A stretch of 64,000 bases of DNA from Streptomyces qaidamensis (GTDB lineage Bacteria > Actinomycetota > Actinomycetes > Streptomycetales > Streptomycetaceae): assembly GCF_001611795.1 (NCBI RefSeq), contig NZ_CP015098.1, forward strand, positions 6,014,001 to 6,078,000, read 5' to 3'. Under the pieces are notes generated by a model. It saw only the letters and a list, made by a program, of their open reading frames with translations. It was not told the origin of the DNA and did no database searches. Below are positions 25,772 through 34,558 of the stretch, piece after piece (position 1 is the first letter of the stretch; the number at the start of each line of letters is the position of its first letter). Both the position numbers and the translations under genes were made by a program.

Positions 25772-27178
25772 ATGTCGGTAGGCGAAGAGGTCCGCACGGA
25801 GCAGACCAAGCCGCAGCAGAGTCTCGGCACGGCGGCCGCGCGGAACCTGGCCACCACGACCAAGTCCGTGCCACAGATGCAGGAGATCAGCTCCCGCTGG
25901 CTGCTGCGGATGCTGCCGTGGGTCGACATCCAGGGTGGTACGTACCGGGTGAACCGGCGGCTGACGTTCGCCGTGGGCGACGGCCGGCTGACGTTCGTGA
26001 AGACCGGCGACCGCGTCGAGATCATCCCCGCCGAGCTGGGCGAGCTCCCGGCGCTGCGGTCGTACGACGACGAGGAGGTGCTCTTCGAGATCTCCCGCCG
26101 CTGCGAGCAGCGGGAGATCCCGGCAGGCGATGTCATCGCCTCGTTCGGCAGCCCGTCCGACGAGGTGTACCTCCTGGCACACGGCAGGGTGGAGAAGGTC
26201 GGTACGGGACCGTACGGGGAGGACGAGTCCCTCGGAGTCCTCGCCGACGGTGCCTACTTCGGTGATGACGCGCTGCTGAACGAGGACGCGATCTGGGAGT
26301 ACACCGCCCGGGCCCTCACCGCGTGCACCGTGCTCGTGCTGCCCCGCCAGGAGTTCGAGCAGATCGCGGAGCGGTCGGACACCCTGCGCGAACACCTCCA
26401 GCAGCGCCGCTCCATCCCCTCGCAGCGCTCCAACAAGTACGGCGAGAAGGAGATCGACCTCTCCTCCGGCCACTCCGGCGAGCCGGACATCCCGCACACC
26501 TTCGTCGACTACGAGGCCCGGCCCCGTGAGTACGAACTGAGCGTCGCCCAGACCGTGCTGCGCATCCACACGCGCGTAGCCGACCTCTACAACCAGCCCA
26601 TGAACCAGACCGAGCAGCAGATCCGGCTGACGGTCGAGGCGCTGAAGGAGCGCCAGGAGCACGAGCTCATCAACAACCGCGACTTCGGGCTCCTGCACAA
26701 CTGCGAGTACGACCAGCGGATCCAGCCGCACGACGGCGTGCCCGGGCCGGACGACCTGGACGAGCTGCTCAGCAGGCGCCGCGGCACCAAGATGCTTCTC
26801 GCCCACCCGCGCGCCATCGCCGCGTTCGGCCGCGAACTCAACCAGCGCGGGCTGGTCCCCGAGACCATCGACATGGCGGGCAACCGCATCCCGACCTGGC
26901 GCGGTGTGCCGATCTTCCCGTGCAACAAGATCCCGGTCTCGGACGCCCGTACGACGTCCATCATCGCCCTGCGTACCGGCGAGGCCGACCAGGGCGTCAT
27001 CGGTCTGCGTGCCTCCGGCATCCCCGACGAGATCGAGCCGAGCCTGTCGGTCCGCTTCATGGGCATCAACGAACAGGCCATCATCAAATACCTGGTCACG
27101 GCCTACTACTCGGCCGCGGTGCTGGTACCGGACGCACTCGGCGTCCTGGAGAACGTCGAGATCGGCCGCTGGCGGTGA
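25772..27178 (+). CDS. eshA: EshA-like family 2B encapsulin shell protein with cNMP-binding-like domain
   Basis: 468 residues, the size of Streptomyces EshA (52 kDa). The N-terminal arm (1-100) leads into a cyclic-nucleotide-binding-type domain inserted at about residues 100-209 ([53 protein letters not shown]). An HK97-like shell fold follows ([60 protein letters not shown]). EshA proteins are now classed as family 2B encapsulins that self-assemble into nanocompartments. The phosphate-binding cassette has FGDD where cNMP binders have FGE, so nucleotide binding is uncertain. GGGAGGG precedes the ATG. The next gene, 111 bp on, is a prenyl synthase, the likely cargo. Confidence 0.88.
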   Translation: MSVGEEVRTEQTKPQQSLGTAAARNLATTTKSVPQMQEISSRWLLRMLPWVDIQGGTYRVNRRLTFAVGDGRLTFVKTGDRVEIIPAELGELPALRSYDDEEVLFEISRRCEQREIPAGDVIASFGSPSDEVYLLAHGRVEKVGTGPYGEDESLGVLADGAYFGDDALLNEDAIWEYTARALTACTVLVLPRQEFEQIAERSDTLREHLQQRRSIPSQRSNKYGEKEIDLSSGHSGEPDIPHTFVDYEARPREYELSVAQTVLRIHTRVADLYNQPMNQTEQQIRLTVEALKERQEHELINNRDFGLLHNCEYDQRIQPHDGVPGPDDLDELLSRRRGTKMLLAHPRAIAAFGRELNQRGLVPETIDMAGNRIPTWRGVPIFPCNKIPVSDARTTSIIALRTGEADQGVIGLRASGIPDEIEPSLSVRFMGINEQAIIKYLVTAYYSAAVLVPDALGVLENVEIGRWR

Positions 27179-27289
27179 CGCTGCCGGCACGCCGGCCGTG
27201 TCCCCGCCCGTCCGGGCGGGTACACCCTCGGGGTACGAGCCCAGCGGCAGCGGAAGCGCCACCGTCCGCTCATTCTCCGAGGCGGTCCC

Positions 27290-28459
27290 ATGGGTGAGTC
27301 CCTCACGAAGTCCAGGAGGGGGACGACGCAGCCCGCCCGCGGCGGGCAGCGCGGCGCCGAACCCCGGCCGTCGGCCGGGGCTCCGCAAAGGCAGGGGGGC
27401 ATCGGGACACAGGGGGACGGCGGGCCGCAACCGGCCGAAGGGCACGAGGCGGTCATGCTGCTGGAGCGGGCCCGGGCGGAGGTCGACCCGGTGCTGCGGG
27501 CCGCGCTCGGCTCGCTGCCCGCACCGATGCGCCGGGTCGCGCTCCACCACTTCGGCTGGGAGCAGGCCGACGGCACCCCGGCGGACGGGGGCTCCGGCAA
27601 GGCGATCAGGCCCGCGCTGGTCCTCGCCGCGGCGGCCGCCCTCGGCGGGCCCGAGGCGCGGGCGGGGGCGGCTCGGGCGGCCGCCGCGGTGGAGCTGGTG
27701 CACAACTTCACGCTGCTGCACGACGACGTGATGGACCGGGACACCACCCGCCGCCACCGCCCCACCGCATGGACCGTGTTCGGCGACGCCGACGCCATCC
27801 TCGCCGGGGACACCCTGCAGGCGCTGGCCCTGCGGCTGCTCGCCCAGGATCCGCACCCGGCGTCCTCGGCCGCCGCCGCCCGGCTCGCGGACTGCGTGGT
27901 GGAACTGTGCGCGGGCCAGCACGCGGACACGGCCATGGAGCGGTGCGCCCCAGGCGAGGTCACGCTCGACGAGGTGCTCGCCATGGCGGAGGCCAAGACG
28001 GGTGCCCTGATCGGGAGTGCGTGCGCGATCGGCGGGCTGTACGCGGGTGCCTCGGACGAGGAAGTCGCGGCGCTGGACGCGTTCGGCAGGGAGGCCGGGC
28101 TCGCCTTCCAGCTCATCGACGACGTCATCGGCATATGGGGCGACCCGCGCCGCACCGGCAAGCCCGCCGGTGCCGACCTGGCCGCCCGGAAGAAATCGCT
28201 GCCGGTGGTGGCGGCCTTCGCCTCCGGCACACCGGCGGCGGCCGAACTTGCCGAGCTGTACGCACGAACCAGCGAGAAGGAGGACCTGGACCACATCGCC
28301 CTGACCGTGGAGCGTGCGGGCGGCCGTGACTGGGCGCAAGGCCAGGCGGCCGACCGGATGGCCCGGGCGATGCAGCAGCTGGCCCGGGCGGTGCCGGACC
28401 CGGAGGCGGCGGGCGGCCTGCTCGCCCTCGCCGAGTTCGTGACCCGGCGCAGCAGTTGA
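27290..28459 (+). CDS. Polyprenyl diphosphate synthase with disordered N-terminus (probable encapsulin cargo)
   Basis: 389 residues. The first ~55 residues are low-complexity Gly/Pro/Gln/Arg-rich and lack hydrophobic core. The rest is an all-alpha trans-isoprenyl diphosphate synthase: GSGKAIRPALVLAAAAALGG near residue 102, first aspartate motif D145-D-V-M-D149 with RRHRPT after it, and second motif D277-D-V-I-G. Such enzymes condense isopentenyl diphosphate with allylic primers to make GPP, FPP, GGPP or longer chains; product length cannot be read safely. GAGGCGG precedes the ATG. Its place after an EshA-type shell gene and the disordered arm fit known family 2B cargo organisation. Confidence 0.88.
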   Translation: MGESLTKSRRGTTQPARGGQRGAEPRPSAGAPQRQGGIGTQGDGGPQPAEGHEAVMLLERARAEVDPVLRAALGSLPAPMRRVALHHFGWEQADGTPADGGSGKAIRPALVLAAAAALGGPEARAGAARAAAAVELVHNFTLLHDDVMDRDTTRRHRPTAWTVFGDADAILAGDTLQALALRLLAQDPHPASSAAAARLADCVVELCAGQHADTAMERCAPGEVTLDEVLAMAEAKTGALIGSACAIGGLYAGASDEEVAALDAFGREAGLAFQLIDDVIGIWGDPRRTGKPAGADLAARKKSLPVVAAFASGTPAAAELAELYARTSEKEDLDHIALTVERAGGRDWAQGQAADRMARAMQQLARAVPDPEAAGGLLALAEFVTRRSS

Positions 28460-28534
28460 CGGGCCGCCCGGTGGACGGCCCCAACAGTGAGCGCTACGGC
28501 GGCAACCGCAGAAGACCGCCCGCACCAGCAACGT

Positions 28535-28602
28535 CCCTTCGGGTGACCGAAGGGCAGGACTCCGGAGCGCCGGGGCCGTGCGGCTCCTGACCCCGCACGG
28601 CC
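28535..28602 (+). terminator. Terminator hairpins after prenyl synthase
   Basis: CCCTTCGG-GTGA-CCGAAGGG (28535-28554) and GGCCGTGCGG-9 nt-CCGCACGGCC (28574-28602) lie 75-140 bp after the stop codon. The rest of the 28460-28782 gap shows no gene. The second is the stronger candidate. Confidence 0.65.
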
Positions 28603-28782
28603 GTCGGCATCCGGTCGGCGGGTCCCGCACTGCCCCACGGTCTGCGGGGCCCGCCACCTCGCCACATCCGTCGAGTTTGGGCACACGTTCGATCGGATCG
28701 CGCCAAGATCCTGCCCGCACCCCTCCGTGAGGGCCAACGCCCCTACGATCAACGCCCGTCGGGACGAGCGAAGGGGTGCGGC

Positions 28783-29394
28783 ATGGGTGTGGCCATCCGG
28801 ACGGCGGGCGCAGAGGACAGGGAGCTGATCGTCCGGCTTCTGGACGAGGCGTTCCAGGACGACCCGGTGAGCGGCTGGGTCTTCCCCCGCGTGGAGGACC
28901 GCCGTGCCAAGCACCCCCGGCTCATGGCAGCCTTCACCGACATCGTGCTCGCGGCCGGCCGCATAGACGTCACCGAGGACGGCTCGGCCTGCGCGCTGTG
29001 GCTCTCCATGCCTGCCGACGAAGGCCACGACGACGCGGAGGACGAGGGTCCGGCCCAGGTGCGGGAGGCCGTCGACCCGGGCAACGAGCGTGTGGAGAGC
29101 ATCGGCCGGCTGGTGGCCGCCGTCCATCCCACGGGGCGGGCCCACGAGTACCTGTGGATGATCGGTGTGGCCCCCGGCCGCCAGGACGAGGGCATCGGCA
29201 CCGCGCTCATCGAGGCCGTCCTCGACCGCTGCGACCGTGAAGGGCTGCCCGCCTACCTGGAGGCCAGCAACGTCCGTAGCCGCAACCTGTACGAGCGCCT
29301 GGGATTCGAGCCGGCCGGCCCGGCCCTCAACCTGCCGGACGGTCCGTCGATGTGGCCGATGTGGCGGGAGCCCAGGCCTCAGCGGCCCGCCTAG
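28783..29394 (+). CDS. GNAT-family N-acetyltransferase
   Basis: 203 residues, one GNAT domain. The acetyl-CoA loop is VAPGRQDEGIGTALIEAVLD near residue 127 (R/Q-x-x-G-x-G/A), preceded by the beta-4 strand EYLWMIG and followed by AYLEASNVRSRNLYERLGFE, the usual ending. It is a cytoplasmic acyltransferase of unknown substrate, possibly an antibiotic, amino acid or protein. The start ATG has a weak purine-rich upstream sequence. It stands alone between the prenyl-synthase terminator and a noncoding, possibly decayed region. Confidence 0.85.
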   Translation: MGVAIRTAGAEDRELIVRLLDEAFQDDPVSGWVFPRVEDRRAKHPRLMAAFTDIVLAAGRIDVTEDGSACALWLSMPADEGHDDAEDEGPAQVREAVDPGNERVESIGRLVAAVHPTGRAHEYLWMIGVAPGRQDEGIGTALIEAVLDRCDREGLPAYLEASNVRSRNLYERLGFEPAGPALNLPDGPSMWPMWREPRPQRPA

Positions 29395-29880
29395 GCCGTA
29401 TGGCGCGTGCGGCAGCTGCCGTGCGCCGACGAGCAGCCGTTTCGTCCGGTGTCTCCTCCCGGGCGGACGACGCGACCTCGCGGACGCTCCGCCTACGTCT
29501 CGGCGGTCCCGCTCTCCGGGCCGGCCACGTGTAGGAGGCCGACGGCACGGGACGCCGGGTGGCTTCCGGACGTAGCTCCAACAGGGCCGGAGAAAAAGAG
29601 GGTCGGACCGGCTTGCGGAAGCTTGGGCAGGTCGTCGACGCCGAAAGCCCGGCGGGCCTGGGTGGGCAGGGTCTTCGGGTATTCCGCCTTGAGGTAGGCG
29701 ATGACTCGTCGTCGGCGAAACGCGATATCGCGGTCCCGTTGCCGCCCGGGTCACCGATGAAGCCGTCGAGGGGACAGGCGATGAGTTCGCCCTGGAGTCG
29801 GTGCGCACGTTCGGCAACGGCGCGCTGGTGCGCACGTACAGCAGGAAGCGTTGAGCCCACGACCGGCCTACTCTGAGGAC
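29395..29880 (+). pseudogene. Noncoding gap with a possible gene remnant
   Basis: No intact gene is credible in this 486-bp interval. From 29705 to the TGA at 29852-29854 a plus-strand frame encodes 49 residues with coding-like G+C periodicity, ending ESVRTFGNGALVRTYSRKR; an in-frame TGA precedes it and no start codon or ribosome site is present. It looks like the 3' end of a decayed gene of unrecognised family. Upstream bases (29395-29700) show mixed frames with stops. Confidence 0.3.
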
Positions 29881-30156
29881 ATGGGCAGCGAAGGATACGT
29901 CTGTCCCGACTGCGGACAGCCAGTGGAAACGGTCGTCCGGCGTCATAAGACGCTGGGCACCTGGGTCCCGCGCTGGGTGGCGGGCCCGTGCCGCAACCCC
30001 GAGTGCGGGGCCTGCGAGACGCAGGGCGCCGACAGCGGCCGCACCGCCCAAGGCACCCGGCCCGGGCCTGCCCCCGCGGTCCCCGGCGATACCGCCCCGC
30101 CCGCCACGACCCCGCTCGAACCGGCTTCCGGAGACACCGCCGCCAAAAATCCCTGA
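29881..30156 (+). CDS. Small zinc-ribbon protein
   Basis: 91 residues. A two-knuckle zinc ribbon occupies the first half: YVCPDCGQPVETVVRRHKTL and then GPCRNPECGACETQG, with Cys pairs at about 8/11 and 41/46/49. A proline- and threonine-rich tail fills the rest and is probably disordered. The family is not recognised beyond the zinc-binding pattern. No partner gene is evident; the next gene starts 85 bp on. The ATG at 29881 was preferred to one ten codons upstream in a non-conserved-looking stretch. Confidence 0.68.
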   Translation: MGSEGYVCPDCGQPVETVVRRHKTLGTWVPRWVAGPCRNPECGACETQGADSGRTAQGTRPGPAPAVPGDTAPPATTPLEPASGDTAAKNP

Positions 30157-30241
30157 GCCCGTGTCGAGATGCGCGGCCCGGCTCCGACGTCCCCTGTGAA
30201 GAGCCGCCCGCCGGGGCGGTGAGAGCCGAAGGAGCGGACTG

Positions 30242-30655
30242 ATGAAGTACCTGGTCATGGTGCAGGGCACACAGGCGGACTACGACGCCATGCGCGGCAA
30301 GGCGTCGGCGCACTCCCCGGCCTGGAGCGAGGAGGAGCTGCAGACGATGTTCGCCTACATGGGCGCCATCAACGACGATCTGGCCGAGACGGGCGAGCTC
30401 GTCGACGGGCAGGGCCTGGCCGAGCCGGCGCAGACCCGGCACGTCACCCTCGGCGACGACGGCAAGGCCGTGATCACCGACGGCCCGTACAGCGAGACCA
30501 AGGAGCTGCTGGCCGGCTACTGGGTCCTGGAGTGCGAAAGTCTGGAGCGGGTCACGGAGATCGCCGACCGTGTCGCCCGCTGCCCCCAGCCGGCCGGCGC
30601 CCCCGACTACCCCGTCGTGATCCGCCCGATCATGGACGGTTCCGGGGACATCTGA
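30242..30655 (+). CDS. YCII/DGPF-domain protein (ECF42 partner)
   Basis: 137 residues, a single YCII-related ferredoxin-like domain. The start MKYLVMVQGTQADYDAM and the hallmark DGPYSETKELLAGYWVLECE (DGPF motif) are present, ending VVIRPIMD. GAAGGAGCGGACTG precedes the ATG. Proteins of this type are encoded next to ECF42-group sigma factors, as here (39-bp gap). Their biochemical role is not known; they are not membrane anti-sigma factors. Confidence 0.9.
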   Translation: MKYLVMVQGTQADYDAMRGKASAHSPAWSEEELQTMFAYMGAINDDLAETGELVDGQGLAEPAQTRHVTLGDDGKAVITDGPYSETKELLAGYWVLECESLERVTEIADRVARCPQPAGAPDYPVVIRPIMDGSGDI

Positions 30656-30694
30656 CGAACCGGCCGACGCCGACGGACACACGGGGTCACACGG

Positions 30695-31915
30695 GTGAGG
30701 AACCCACCGGAGATCGAGGACCTGCTGCGCCGCGACGCGCCGCAGGTCCTCGGTGCGCTGGTCAGACGGTACGGGCACTTCGACGCCGCCGAGGACGCCG
30801 TACAGGAGGCGCTGCTCGCGGCGGCCGGGCAGTGGCCTGAAGCGGGGGTGCCCGGCAATCCGCGCGGCTGGCTGATCAAGGTCGCCTCGCGGCGGCTCAC
30901 CGACGCACTGCGCAGTGATCAGGCCCGGCGGCAGCGCGAGGAGCGGGCGGCAGCGCTCACGCCCCGGGACGCCTTCACGGCGCCGCCACCGGGGGAGCGG
31001 GCGCCCCGTGAGGACGACACGCTCTCGCTGCTGTTCCTGTGCTGCCATCCGGACCTGTCGCCGTCCGCGCAGATCGCGCTCACGCTACGTGTCGTGGGTG
31101 GTCTGACCACGGCGGAGATCGCGCGGGCCTGCCTGGTCCCGGAGTCGACGATGGCCCAGCGCGTCAGCCGGGCCAAGCAGAAGGTGCGGGGCGTGCGCTT
31201 CGGCCGGCCGGACCGCTGGGAGCAGCGGCTGCCGTCCGTCCTGCAGACCCTCTACCTGATCTTCAACGAGGGCTACACCGCCACGTCCGGCGCCGCGCTC
31301 CAGCGCCGCGACCTCGCAGGGGAGGCCGTACGGCTGACCCGCGCGGTCCACCGGCTGTTGCCCGGCGACTGCGAGGTGGCCGGTCTGCTCGCGCTGATGC
31401 TGCTGACCGATGCCCGGCGCGACGCGCGCGGCGGACCGCGCGGCGAGCTGATCCCCCTCGACGAGCAGGACCGCGGCCGCTGGGACCGGGCGGCGATCGA
31501 GGAGGGCGTCGCACTGGTCACCCGGGCCCTGTCCCGGGGCCGCCCCGGGCCGTTCCAGCTGCGGGCCGCGATCGCCGCCGTGCACGACGAGGCGCCCTCG
31601 CCCGGGTCGACCGACTGGGCCGAGATCCTGGGCCTGTACGACGTCCTCGTCGGTCTGCTCCCCGGCCCGGTCGAACGCCTCAACCGCGCGGTCGCCGTCG
31701 CCATGGTCCACGGCCCGCGCGCGGGGCTGACCGAAGTGGACGCCTTGGAGGGGGAGTTGAAGGGGCACCGTCTGGACGCCGTGCGCGGCCATCTGCTGGA
31801 GCGGGTGGGCGAGCCGGAAGCCGCCCGCGCCGCCTACGAGTCGGCCGCCGCACAGACCCTGAGCCTGCCCGAGCAGCGCTACCTCCGGGCCCGGGCGGCG
31901 CGGTTGAGCGACTAG
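30695..31915 (+). CDS. ECF RNA polymerase sigma factor, ECF42 type
   Basis: 406 residues from GTG. Sigma region 2 (YGHFDAAEDAVQEALLAAAG, NPRGWLIKVASRRLTDALRS) and region 4 (LSPSAQIALTLRVVGGLTTA, EIARACLVPESTMAQRVSRA) fill residues 1-180. A long C-terminal extension (about 185-406; LYLIFNEGYTATSG, LYDVLVGLLPGPVERLNRAV, QRYLRARAARL) of TPR-like helices is typical of ECF42, which lacks an anti-sigma factor and is controlled through this extension. It is cotranscribed with the DGPF gene. Target promoters are usually those of DGPF operons themselves. Confidence 0.92.
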   Translation: MRNPPEIEDLLRRDAPQVLGALVRRYGHFDAAEDAVQEALLAAAGQWPEAGVPGNPRGWLIKVASRRLTDALRSDQARRQREERAAALTPRDAFTAPPPGERAPREDDTLSLLFLCCHPDLSPSAQIALTLRVVGGLTTAEIARACLVPESTMAQRVSRAKQKVRGVRFGRPDRWEQRLPSVLQTLYLIFNEGYTATSGAALQRRDLAGEAVRLTRAVHRLLPGDCEVAGLLALMLLTDARRDARGGPRGELIPLDEQDRGRWDRAAIEEGVALVTRALSRGRPGPFQLRAAIAAVHDEAPSPGSTDWAEILGLYDVLVGLLPGPVERLNRAVAVAMVHGPRAGLTEVDALEGELKGHRLDAVRGHLLERVGEPEAARAAYESAAAQTLSLPEQRYLRARAARLSD

Positions 31916-31925
31916 CGTGTGAAGC

Positions 31926-32165
31926 ATGGGCATTCCGGGGGAGCGGCGTCGCACGGTGTGGCCCGGCGTGGTGATCGGGTGGGCGCTGATCGTGGCCGTC
32001 ACGGGCGGCCTGACGCTGTGGATGCAGGACTCGGCCGAGCCCGCGGGGCCGTACGTCTGGGAGCGGACGAATCCCTACGAGCCCCCGGACCTGCCGCCTT
32101 GCCCGACGCCCGAGGGCGCCGGGGCCGCGGACTGCGCGTACGGGACGTATACCAAGCGGGGCTGA
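31926..32165 (+). CDS. Small membrane-anchored hypothetical protein
   Basis: 79 residues. A basic N-terminus (MGIPGERRRTVWPG) precedes one transmembrane helix (about 13-35), then an extracytoplasmic tail rich in Pro, Tyr and Glu with two cysteines (DLPPCPTPEGAGAADCAYGT) that could form a disulfide. It begins 10 bp after the ECF sigma gene and may be cotranscribed. No family is recognised and no ribosome site is strong. Confidence 0.6.
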   Translation: MGIPGERRRTVWPGVVIGWALIVAVTGGLTLWMQDSAEPAGPYVWERTNPYEPPDLPPCPTPEGAGAADCAYGTYTKRG

Positions 32166-32233
32166 CGGATCGCCCCGCACACGCGCGCCGCCACGGACGC
32201 ACCGAACGCCGCCCCTTCTTCAACGGACGTCCG

Positions 32234-32983
32234 TCAGCGTTCCTGGCCGCGCAGTCCGCCCGTCACCGGATCCCGGGTCGTCAGGCAGTACGTGCCGCCC
32301 GCCGGATCGCGCATCACCGTCCAGCCGGAAAAGCCGGACACGAAGACGGCCCCGAGCGCCTCGTGCCGCGCCCGGGTCGCCGCGACGTCAGCGCAGGCGA
32401 GGTCGAGGTGGGCGGATGCCGGGCGTTCCTCGCCGAGGCGTTGCAGGAGCAGACGGACCGGCAGGCCCGGCGGCGGCTTGACCACGTGAAACTCCGGGAG
32501 AGCGCCCGGCAGCGACTCCCAGCCGTCGAGCAGGGCGCTCCAGAAGCCGACCTCCCTGTCGTAGGCCGAGGACGGGACGTCCAGGCACACCTGGTCGAGC
32601 CGGCTGCCCCGCACCACGCCCGGGCGCGACGACTGCCCGCGCCAGGGGTCCGCGCAGAACAACTGCCCGCCGGGCGAGCGCAGCACCACGAGCGACCCGA
32701 GGTCGGCCACCACATCCGCGCCGCGCCGCACCGCCGCGGCGGCGAACTCCGGTACGTCGTCGACGCAGAAGTCGATGTGCGCGCCGCCCGGGCCCGGACC
32801 CACCGCCTGCACCTTCACGCACGCGTCGGCGCCGTCGGACGTGGGGAGCAGGGTCACGAACTCGTCGTGTTCACCGCGCGGTGCGGACAGGCGGGTGTCC
32901 GTGACCGCCGTCCAGAAGTCGCAGGCGGTGCCGAAGGCGTCACGCGGGCGGTCGATGAAGGCGTACGTCCAGCTGATCCTCAT
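32234..32983 (-). CDS. VOC-superfamily protein with two glyoxalase-like domains
   Basis: 249 residues in two similar halves (about 1-118 and 125-240), each with the paired beta-alpha-beta-beta-beta pattern. The halves end in related strands (VVLRSPGGQLFCADP and TVMRDPAGGTYCLTTRDP). Potential metal ligands include H in GGAHIDFCVDDV and SAHLDLACADV. Such proteins include glyoxalases, dioxygenases and drug-binding proteins; the role is unknown. The ATG is well placed. It is divergent from the phosphate permease with 104 bp between start codons. Confidence 0.82.
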   Translation of the reverse strand: MRISWTYAFIDRPRDAFGTACDFWTAVTDTRLSAPRGEHDEFVTLLPTSDGADACVKVQAVGPGPGGAHIDFCVDDVPEFAAAAVRRGADVVADLGSLVVLRSPGGQLFCADPWRGQSSRPGVVRGSRLDQVCLDVPSSAYDREVGFWSALLDGWESLPGALPEFHVVKPPPGLPVRLLLQRLGEERPASAHLDLACADVAATRARHEALGAVFVSGFSGWTVMRDPAGGTYCLTTRDPVTGGLRGQER

Positions 32984-33087
32984 GGGCGCGATCGTAGACG
33001 GGCGCACCGCCGCCACCTGCGTGAACCTTGACCAGCCTTTGCCGTACCGTTCCCCGTGCATTGGCCCGCGCTTGTTTGCATTCAGGA

Positions 33088-34242
33088 ATGGACCACATCA
33101 CGTTCCTCGTGGCGGTCGTCATCGTCACCGCACTCGCCTTCGACTTCACCAACGGTTTCCACGACACGGCGAACGCGATGGCCACGTCCATCGCCACCGG
33201 CGCGCTCGCTCCCCGTACGGCGGTCCTGATCAGCGGCGTCCTCAACGTCGTCGGTGCCTTTCTGTCCACCGAGGTCGCCAGGACCATCTCCGGCGGCATC
33301 GTGGACGACACCCTCGTCTCCCCGGGCATGATCTTCGCGGGGCTGGTCGGCGCGATCCTGTGGAACCTGCTGACCTGGCTGGTCGGTCTCCCGTCGAGCT
33401 CCTCGCACGCACTGTTCGGCGGGCTGATCGGGGCCGTGTGGGTCGGGGCGGGCAGCCACGGCGTCCACTTCGGCAAGGTCGTCGAGAAGGTGCTGGTGCC
33501 GGCGGTGGCCTCACCTGTCGTGGCCGGTGTCGCAGCGCTGCTCGCCACCTACCTCGCCTACCGGCTCACCGACCGGGCCGGCAAGGACTCCGTCACCCGG
33601 GGCTTCCGCATCGGCCAGGTCGCCTCCGCCTCGCTCGTCTCGCTCGCCCACGGCACGAACGACGCGCAGAAGACCATGGGCGTCATCACCCTCACCCTGA
33701 TCTCGGCCGGCGCGCTCGGCCACGACGCCGGCCCGCCCCTGTGGGTCATCGCGTCCGCGGGCCTCGCCATCGGCCTCGGCACGTATCTCGGGGGCTGGCG
33801 GATCATCCGCACGATGGGCAGGGGCCTCACCGAGATCCAGTCGCCGCAGGGGTTCGCCGCCGAAACCGCTTCGACGACCGTCATCCTGACCTCCGCCCAC
33901 CTCGGATTCGCCCTGTCCACCACGCAGGTGGCCTCCGGGAGCATCCTCGGCGCGGGGCTCGGCCGCCGGCTCGCGGAGGTCCGCTGGGGCGTCGCGGGCC
34001 GGATGGCCGTCGCCTGGGTGATCACCCTGCCCGCCGCCGCACTGGTCGGGGGGCTGGCCGCCGCAGTCGTGCAGAACGGCGGGGACCTCGGCACTGCGGT
34101 CGTCGCGATGGTCGGCGCGGCCCTCGCCGCGGGCATCGTGGTCATCTCGCGCCGCAACCCGGTGCACGCGCACAACGTCAACGACGCACACGAAGTCAGC
34201 ATCCGCACCGAGCCGCCGGCCAAGGTCGGCGCGGCCGCCTGA
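33088..34242 (+). CDS. Low-affinity inorganic phosphate permease, Pit family
   Basis: 384 residues with about 10 membrane segments. The two PHO4 signature repeats are clear: FDFTNGFHDTANAMATSIAT near residue 20 and SLAHGTNDAQKTMGVITLTL near 190, with WNLLTWLVGLPSSSSHALFG in the first half and ASTTVILTSAHLGFALSTTQ in the second. It imports phosphate as metal-phosphate with protons. A purine-rich CAGGA precedes the ATG. The next small gene, 15 bp on, encodes a two-helix membrane protein, an arrangement seen with the PitH2-type gene in S. coelicolor rather than with a DUF47 accessory gene. Confidence 0.92.
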   Translation: MDHITFLVAVVIVTALAFDFTNGFHDTANAMATSIATGALAPRTAVLISGVLNVVGAFLSTEVARTISGGIVDDTLVSPGMIFAGLVGAILWNLLTWLVGLPSSSSHALFGGLIGAVWVGAGSHGVHFGKVVEKVLVPAVASPVVAGVAALLATYLAYRLTDRAGKDSVTRGFRIGQVASASLVSLAHGTNDAQKTMGVITLTLISAGALGHDAGPPLWVIASAGLAIGLGTYLGGWRIIRTMGRGLTEIQSPQGFAAETASTTVILTSAHLGFALSTTQVASGSILGAGLGRRLAEVRWGVAGRMAVAWVITLPAAALVGGLAAAVVQNGGDLGTAVVAMVGAALAAGIVVISRRNPVHAHNVNDAHEVSIRTEPPAKVGAAA

Positions 34243-34257
34243 GCGACGGGGATCGAC

Positions 34258-34491
34258 ATGCATCTGGACTGGACCGCACTCGGCCAGGTCGCCGCGGTGA
34301 GTGTCGGCGCGACCGTCGCCGTGGTCGTCGTCTTCGCCCTGGGCGTCCTCGGCCTCGCCCGCCTGGAGGGCACCCGCGCCCTGCGGGGCGGCACCTTCGC
34401 CCTCGGCCTCACCCAGGCCGTCCTGTGCTTCCTCGCCTGCGCGGCCGTGGTGGCGTACGGGATCTACCTGATCGTCCCTCAGCTCCACTAG
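34258..34491 (+). CDS. Two-helix membrane protein downstream of phosphate permease
   Basis: 77 residues with two transmembrane helices (about 8-33 and 48-72) joined by a short basic loop (RLEGTRALRGG). It follows the Pit gene by 15 bp and is surely cotranscribed. It lacks known motifs. A role as a small permease partner is inferred from position. A 16-bp hairpin terminates the operon. Confidence 0.78.
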   Translation: MHLDWTALGQVAAVSVGATVAVVVVFALGVLGLARLEGTRALRGGTFALGLTQAVLCFLACAAVVAYGIYLIVPQLH

Positions 34492-34507
34492 CAGACGACG
34501 CCCATGA

Positions 34508-34544
34508 CGAAGGGGCCCGACCGGTTCTCGGTCGGGCCCCTTCG
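34508..34544. terminator. Bidirectional terminator between phosphate operon and sodN
   Basis: CGAAGGGGCCCGACCG (34508-34523) pairs perfectly with 34529-34544 around a 5-nt loop. It is 17 bp after the membrane protein stop and 14 bp after the sodN stop on the other strand, so it serves both. On the minus strand it would form the 3' end of the sodN transcript and of any sodN-derived small RNA. Confidence 0.88.
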
Positions 34545-34558
34545 CCGTACGAAGGCGA

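Noticed and set aside
27106-30270. 1054-codon minus-strand open frame
   Set aside because: Spans three opposite genes and intergenic terminators; no ribosome site and no recognisable domain.
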